From: Apostichopus japonicus
Taxonomy: Eukaryota > Echinodermata > Holothuroidea > Aspidochirotida > Stichopodidae
Direction of reading: 5' to 3'
DNA length: 64,000 nt
Assembly (NCBI RefSeq): GCF_037975245.1
Contig: NC_092567.1
Location: 26,334,376 to 26,398,375 of the forward strand
Made by a program: the position numbers and the translations under genes. This document shows, one piece after another, positions 58,721 through 64,000 of the stretch. Position 1 is the first letter of the stretch. The number at the start of each line of letters is the position of its first letter. The notes beneath the pieces were generated by a model. The model did no database searches and was not told where the DNA came from. It was given only the letters and a program-made list of their open reading frames with translations.

Positions 58721-60714
58721 TCTTGAACAAGACTAGAATCAAGCTTACCTGGGGGTACCGAAGTCCGAATACCGCCCCCATTAATAATACTAATGGCTAC
58801 GTCACTCCAAGATTCTTCACTCTGAAACATTACAAGATCTTCCAACATGGCGTCCGTGACCATATTACCCATGTTGCACTCCTGTGAACGGCAGGTAATT
58901 TTGTCTCCTTGTAGTAAGACATAGGTTTCGCCGACAGTCGTTTGTGTGAACTCATTAACTGGGACAGCAAACTCATTGATTTCTGCCAAGGTATCGGGAT
59001 CTGTATCATACGATTTTAAATGAAGAAAATGAAAAGATATACGTTATTCGGAATAGGTTTTCATCAGGAGATTGTTAGATAGGGATACTCTACGTTAATT
59101 ATGTAGATTCATTTCAGTAATTTAATGATATCTTCTTTCTATATTTACGCAGCGTGTAAAAACACCACAAGGTATATGTATATTTTAAGTCTGAGTTTTA
59201 TCACACATGATGAAGTTCCGCAGACCGCATACATAGTGTTTAGAAAATGTCCTTGTGTACCAGAGAAACTAGGCTGGAGGGATAGATGCAGTCCGAGGGC
59301 CGCGGTTTGCCCGTCTGTGGTATAATCGGTTTTCGACTCACGAAATGATTACGAAGCGAATCATCAAATAGACTAATAACCTGTTTTGGTCAAATATGCT
59401 ACAAGCATGACAAAACTTCAAGAAGCATTTTACTGCTACACTCGTAGCATCTCTTCTCCCTCTGACGTTTTAATTGTCTAATTAAAACAACTCCTTAATG
59501 TCCAGGCTGGCGGAGTCAAAAACCTCCAAATTGAAAAAGAAAAACGGAGATTGACTTGAAATGATCGAGTAAATGCTATAACGTGCCTTGTTCAATGTCG
59601 ACGTGTAATAGAATCGGATTTCCAGAATATTCCGTCATTTTCCCGTCATCGTCAAAGGTCACATCCAGAAAACCAAGGTATTTAGCGAAAGTGAAATCTT
59701 GCACGATCAATACCTGATCGTTGGGTGCACCATCGGGGTTAACGATGGTTGGATAAGGACCTCTCACTAGGTCATCTGTTGGTGGTGTACCTAGAAATGA
59801 AAGAAACACTACAATTTAAAAAAAAAATACCCGTTTTTTTTTTTTTTTGGAAGGGGGGGGGGCATATATTAATGAAGCATTCTAATGTATGCACGGTATT
59901 ATGTCTAGCTATTTGGTGACTGGTTTTATTTTAACTTGTATGTTAACATCTTAGTACAATCTCAATAAAGCATACCTACTTTGGTGTATTTGATATGAAT
60001 ATTTGACAATAAATAATCACAAATTCTGACAATATTCTGGTATGTCTTAACACCCCACTTTTGCTATCACGGCCAATAATATTAATATGACCCTCGAAAT
60101 AAGTTGGGTTGCCTGTAAACTGTCAATCCGTGACGTCAAAACCATGTTCGTATACCGATTAAAATGTTGTGTTTAGAGGTTATAATGTCATTCTCTCTTT
60201 AAGCTGTCACGTTCGTGAGCAGACGATATATTGAAGTTCGGTTTTCATTAGTTGGGTAATTTGCAATTAATATGAAATACCTTTGGACTATTCTTTAAAT
60301 ATAGACTCAGCACACAAAACTAGGTAAGTTAATTCTTGCGAAAAGTCTCATATCTTTCAGATCGTGTTATTAAGTCGTTAAATCTTTACCAATTTTATAA
60401 AAAACCGCTACTGTATACAAATATCAAACCGGTACATGAAAATGTATCGGATTGATCGAATTTATATATGTTAAACGCGTAACGGTAGCATATATACAAA
60501 CCGGTATATAGAAATGTGTCGGAATGACCGCCAACGATAATATCGATACCGACGGTGGTTTTTGCGATCTCTTGATCTTTAGCGTATCCAGCATGTCCAA
60601 GAGCTATGATTTTATTGATTCCTGCAGCAGTCAGTTTATCAACTTCTTCTTGGACAGCTGGAACTTGCTCCAAAAAAATAAGATTCCTCCTTAAAAAAAA
60701 TAAAAAATAATACA

Positions 60715-61030
60715 TATTTCCATTTCATAAATCTATCTGGCCAAAGCTGTCAAATTTTCAATCTTTCAGTGGCACACTGGGCTACCTCATATCAGCAGGA
60801 ATGATTATTAATGTTCATTTATCGTAAAAGTTCTTTTTTCATTATGTAAATGACCATTTATTTAAAAAAATATATACATATTTCCATTTCATAAATCTAT
60901 CTGGCCAAGGCTGTCAAATTTTCAATCTTTTAGTGACACACTGGGCTACCTCATATCAGCAGGAAGGATTATTAAAGTTCATTTATCGTAAAAGTTTTTT
61001 TTCATTATGTAAATGACTATTCATTTTTCG
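60715..61030 (-). repeat. Tandem duplication within pseudogene intron 2
   Basis: A ~165-bp unit (ATACATATTTCCATTTCATA ... TATCAGCAGGAA ... CATTATGTAAATGAC) occurs twice here and once in the intact gene (26570-26745). It is specific to the pseudogene arm. Confidence 0.85.
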
Positions 61031-62039
61031 AATAACATAAGAGGAATTGAATAAATACTTATATTACATTATTAATTATAGACAACATATTATTTGTTAC
61101 AACGTCGTCAAGAAATTGATGCCGCAAGACAATAATATTGTTCTAAATTACAAGAGTATTTTATTCTGAAAGAAATAGTCCTTAAAAGATTGCATAGTAT
61201 GAGTAGTCACGGCTATATTGTTGGTGATGGCCTTGGCCAAGACGTTCGGGACCTTACATTATAGTTAGACCGTGGTTGTACCCTTAAGACATTTCAAAAT
61301 GATAAGGGATCCTTACTCTGTTTAGTTACCTGGCTTAGATATTTCTGAAGTTCTTGAAAATGTATAACCCTCGATTCCAATCCTTGCTCCGCCGATCTCC
61401 ACAACGACACTTTTCTGAATGAGTGGCTCAAACGTGGGCTCCGCAGAAGCGTCGATATTGCAACTTAGAACAGGAAATGTCACATTCATCAGAAAATCCA
61501 TTAGTCCTTCTACACCATTGTCGAATTCATGGTTTCCTAATGCCTACAGATGGACGAGAAGAAAGAGCAACTTGATATGGGTCTTACAATTAATCTTCAG
61601 TAAGACGCAAATCTTACTTTCCTCTTTAACGCAGACTATTGATCAGTGAAAATTTGTTCAAGGAAATTATAAGAAATTATGTTAAGTCATTGTTCGGTTG
61701 ATATGGCTATCGTTCTAGGTCATAAATAGGGATTAATAAACAGGGGTATTTAGAGTCATCGATCGTAACGGTAGGGTAAACAAGTCAACCCCCCCCCCAA
61801 CCGACCCATCTTACCCTCTTAGGCAATTCTGTTGATATGTACCTCTTGTTTTCATAACTGCGTATGAACCTGAATAGGACCAACTCACCATTGTTGTGTA
61901 GTTCATTTGGTTCATAAAGTAAGCCGCTGCCCGCCCTTGGTAGTAATAAAACCATTGCGTTCCTTGAAATTGATCTCCACCATTAAAAAAAGTAGTTACT
62001 TCGAATTTCGTTGATCTTCGTGACTCTTCGGGCCACACC

Positions 62040-62430
62040 CAGGGGCGTCGGAAGCTATTAGGGATTGGTACGGCAGATCAGAGTGTGGCCATCTATCATT
62101 ATTATCGGGGGGACGTTTGGTAGGTCACACTATGCTACGCGCCACCATGGTTGGCGCGTATCGTATTGGAGAAAATTTTGAAAAAAATGCCTCTCAGATT
62201 GCAGGAAATGGCACTTCCCGAGCTTGAAAACAAGACCCCTGCCATGCCAGAGTAGTCACATTTAGCCTACTTGCCGTCATATTTATTGAAAATTATCGAA
62301 AAATATAGTACCTCCCACATTCATTTTGGTTCTTTACTTTTTGCCATTTTTTTCTTACTCTTAGTCCTACTTTTTTTTTTTTTGCGCCGTGAATATTGGT
62401 CCGGCGGCTCCGGCGGCTCCGACGCCCCTG
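62040..62430. mobile_element. hAT-like MITE inserted in pseudogene exon 1
   Basis: Termini CAGGGGCGTCGGAAGC and, inverted, CAGGGGCGTCGGAGCC. It contains the CGCCACCATGG-TTGGCGCG module also found at 19550, 33440 and 39355. The intact gene provides the empty site (CGGGGGTGTGGCC). Only 4-5 bp (CACC/C) are clearly duplicated at the junctions, against the 8 bp normal for hAT. Confidence 0.88.
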
Positions 62431-62614
62431 CACCCCCGAAACAGTTACCTTCGGTGGTGTCCTTTTCGGAGCATGTTGATCCGTATTTATTAAACTGTTC
62501 GAACCGCGCGTGAACATCATTTGTGTGCATTATTCTAAGGCCGAAAGATTCACATGTGAATAACGTCATCGCCAACAGTACGCAGTGAACAAAAATTGTG
62601 GTGGCGCTCGTCAT

Positions 62615-64000
62615 GTTGAATTTGATTTCATCCAACTCGTCCGCTGATTGAAATCAAAACTGGCAAAAAATCCAAAATAAATTGAATAAGATAACATCCA
62701 GTATACATGACTCATCCTCACCAACCCCCACCTCCTCACCCCCTTTAGAGACTTTTGGAATAGTTCAACCAAACTTTAAAAAATCTTATAAAGCTGTAGC
62801 TGGAGTAATAAACATTTTAGATGGAAGCTATTATGGGTGGCATCATTTGTGTTGTTATCGCGCATGCAAGATTGTAACAGCTATTGTTGTACGTAATCTG
62901 CACAGAGACAGGGTTTACATGTGAAGACTAAATGGTAATTTGTGAAGTTAACACATAGTTATGCCTTAGGATATAACTAGCAGTTTGCATTCGGGTAAGG
63001 AGGGACTGAAGACTGAAGATAAAATATGCTGTTAGCTAAACCTAGAGTGTATGGACCAACAAAATTATGAAACTTTGACCGTCGGTTAAAACGGGGCTGA
63101 ATCTGTATAATATCATAAGAATCGAACATTTTTTAGGTACATGGCTCCACTCACACGACAAGCCTCACAAAGCCCCTTCCATCCCACCCATTCACCCTTG
63201 TTTCTCATCCATCTTACATTAATTTATGCCATTAAGACATTCTTGATTAGAACATTGTAACACAGCTTAAATGCTCTGCTGGAATCTTCTCTTTGTTGCT
63301 ATAAGTTGTGCTTCCGCAGTTGAAAATACAGTTCTAACAAACAGTACAACTGTATACAAACACATGTCATTGTAGTGCGTGGTGAAGGTCAAAATTAGTC
63401 AGTTGTTCATATTCAATGGAGGGGACTTTGTTACCTGTACGGCTCGAACAGGTATGCCACTCTGACCATGCACCGTTACTGCAAACCTTTTGGAGTTATT
63501 TCAGTCACGAACAAGCCAGTTCTGCGTTTGGTCATTAACGTAGACCAAAGCTTGACTATATTGTGTAATGTTTATGAACATTACCCTAGCTAGCATACAC
63601 CTGCAATGTAAACGAAGAAATGATGAATAAAACCATCACAACCATAAGCTGTCAATCAGGAGTCACGCCTGTTTCGGACGTGAGAGAGAATACACTGGAC
63701 ACTGGACACTGATTTGTGAAATTGCAGAACATGTTACCGTTTACTGTATTTTTACGAACAAACGGTGCTTTGCACCGAAGGCCTAATGGACGATTAATCT
63801 AACGAATACGTGTTAGCCTATAGTGTATCATTGCAAATATAACACACTCCGGCCAATGAAAACCGCTCATTCGATTGCATTCGACTGCTTTATCATCATC
63901 CAAAACAAGTATATGCCATACACGGTAATCATTTATAATGTCATGCCACAATAAGAACGTTACAAGTGTCTATGATGCAAGAGCTGAAGTATAACAGATA
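62615..64000 (-). repeat. Inverted-duplication arm 2: 5' flank blocks C, B, A
   Basis: Reading leftward on the minus strand, the equivalents of 16130-16490, 17995-18262 and 24660-25225 are adjacent, at about 64000-63690, 63660-63350 and 63320-62615. None of the ~1.5-kb and ~6.4-kb insertions of arm 1 is present. The arm probably continues beyond the window. No coding exon other than the pseudogene. Confidence 0.85.

Larger units (their letters stand above)
58483..62614 (-). pseudogene. 5'-nucleotidase pseudogene (exons 1-5), inverted duplicate
   Basis: Minus-strand exons correspond to the intact gene: exon 2 at 61543-61330 (214 bp), exon 3 ending at about 60503, exon 4 at 59790-59587 (204 bp) and exon 5 at 59000-58749 (252 bp), with few codon changes. 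Exon 1 starts at ATG 62614 but is split by a 391-bp hAT-like MITE (62040-62430). It then loses 11 bp net between ...EIR and GGDQF, shifting frame. The exon 3 acceptor is changed from AG|GG to AAG|G by one substitution at 60691, which would cost one base if used. Exons 6-8 are absent because the copy ends inside intron 5. It cannot make the enzyme. High exon similarity points to recent decay. Confidence 0.93.

Overview
This is nuclear DNA from an animal. Genes are split by GT-AG introns and widely spaced, and most of the window is transposon remnants, minisatellites and simple repeats. The mix of elements (CR1/L2- and Tx1-type non-LTR retrotransposons, a Penelope-like element, many hAT-type and TTAA-target MITEs) and the gene set suggest a marine deuterostome invertebrate, possibly an echinoderm. 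That placement is inference from style and not a database match.

Four genes are supported. (1) An intact eight-exon ecto-5'-nucleotidase (CD73/NT5E-like, 572 aa) at 25226-30615 (+). (2) A single-exon LRAT-domain protein with four predicted membrane helices at 44971-46011 (-). (3) A two-exon orphan gene at 34529-35808 (+) encoding 135 aa. (4) A three-exon orphan gene at 52094-56234 (+) encoding 193 aa. The two orphans share an N-terminal motif that ends at a phase-2 intron in the same place, so they look like members of one uncharacterised family.

The main large-scale structure is an inverted partial duplication. Blocks at 16130-16490, 17995-18262 and 24660-28582 (+) reappear in order on the minus strand between 64000 and 58483. 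The second arm holds a dead copy of the 5'-nucleotidase gene (exons 1-5 only). Its exon 1 is split by a 391-bp hAT-like MITE and carries an 11-bp net deletion, and the acceptor of exon 3 is mutated. The second arm lacks about 8 kb of insertions found in the first, so it serves as a natural empty-site record.

Layout. 0-16 kb: gene-free, with minisatellites (2.9 kb, 5.8-7.6 kb), a CR1/L2-type reverse-transcriptase remnant (9-10 kb) and a SINE with a U2 snRNA-derived head and a 16-bp target duplication (10.7 kb). 16-23.4 kb: nested DNA elements (a 1.07-kb element with 8-bp TSD, a 2.4-kb foldback-like element holding a 1.1-kb hAT-type element) and a 2.5-kb minisatellite. 24.7-30.8 kb: the 5'-nucleotidase gene. 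31-43 kb: orphan gene 1 flanked by TTAA-type ends, plus hAT debris including a broken transposase. 43-50 kb: Tx1-like remnant, GAT microsatellite, LRAT gene and a Penelope-like GIY-YIG remnant containing a perfect 44-bp palindrome. 51-56 kb: orphan gene 2, whose first intron holds two inverted MITEs with telomere-like cores. 58-64 kb: the duplicated arm with the pseudogene.

There is no operon-like organisation, and I see no functional link between the genes beyond proximity and duplication.
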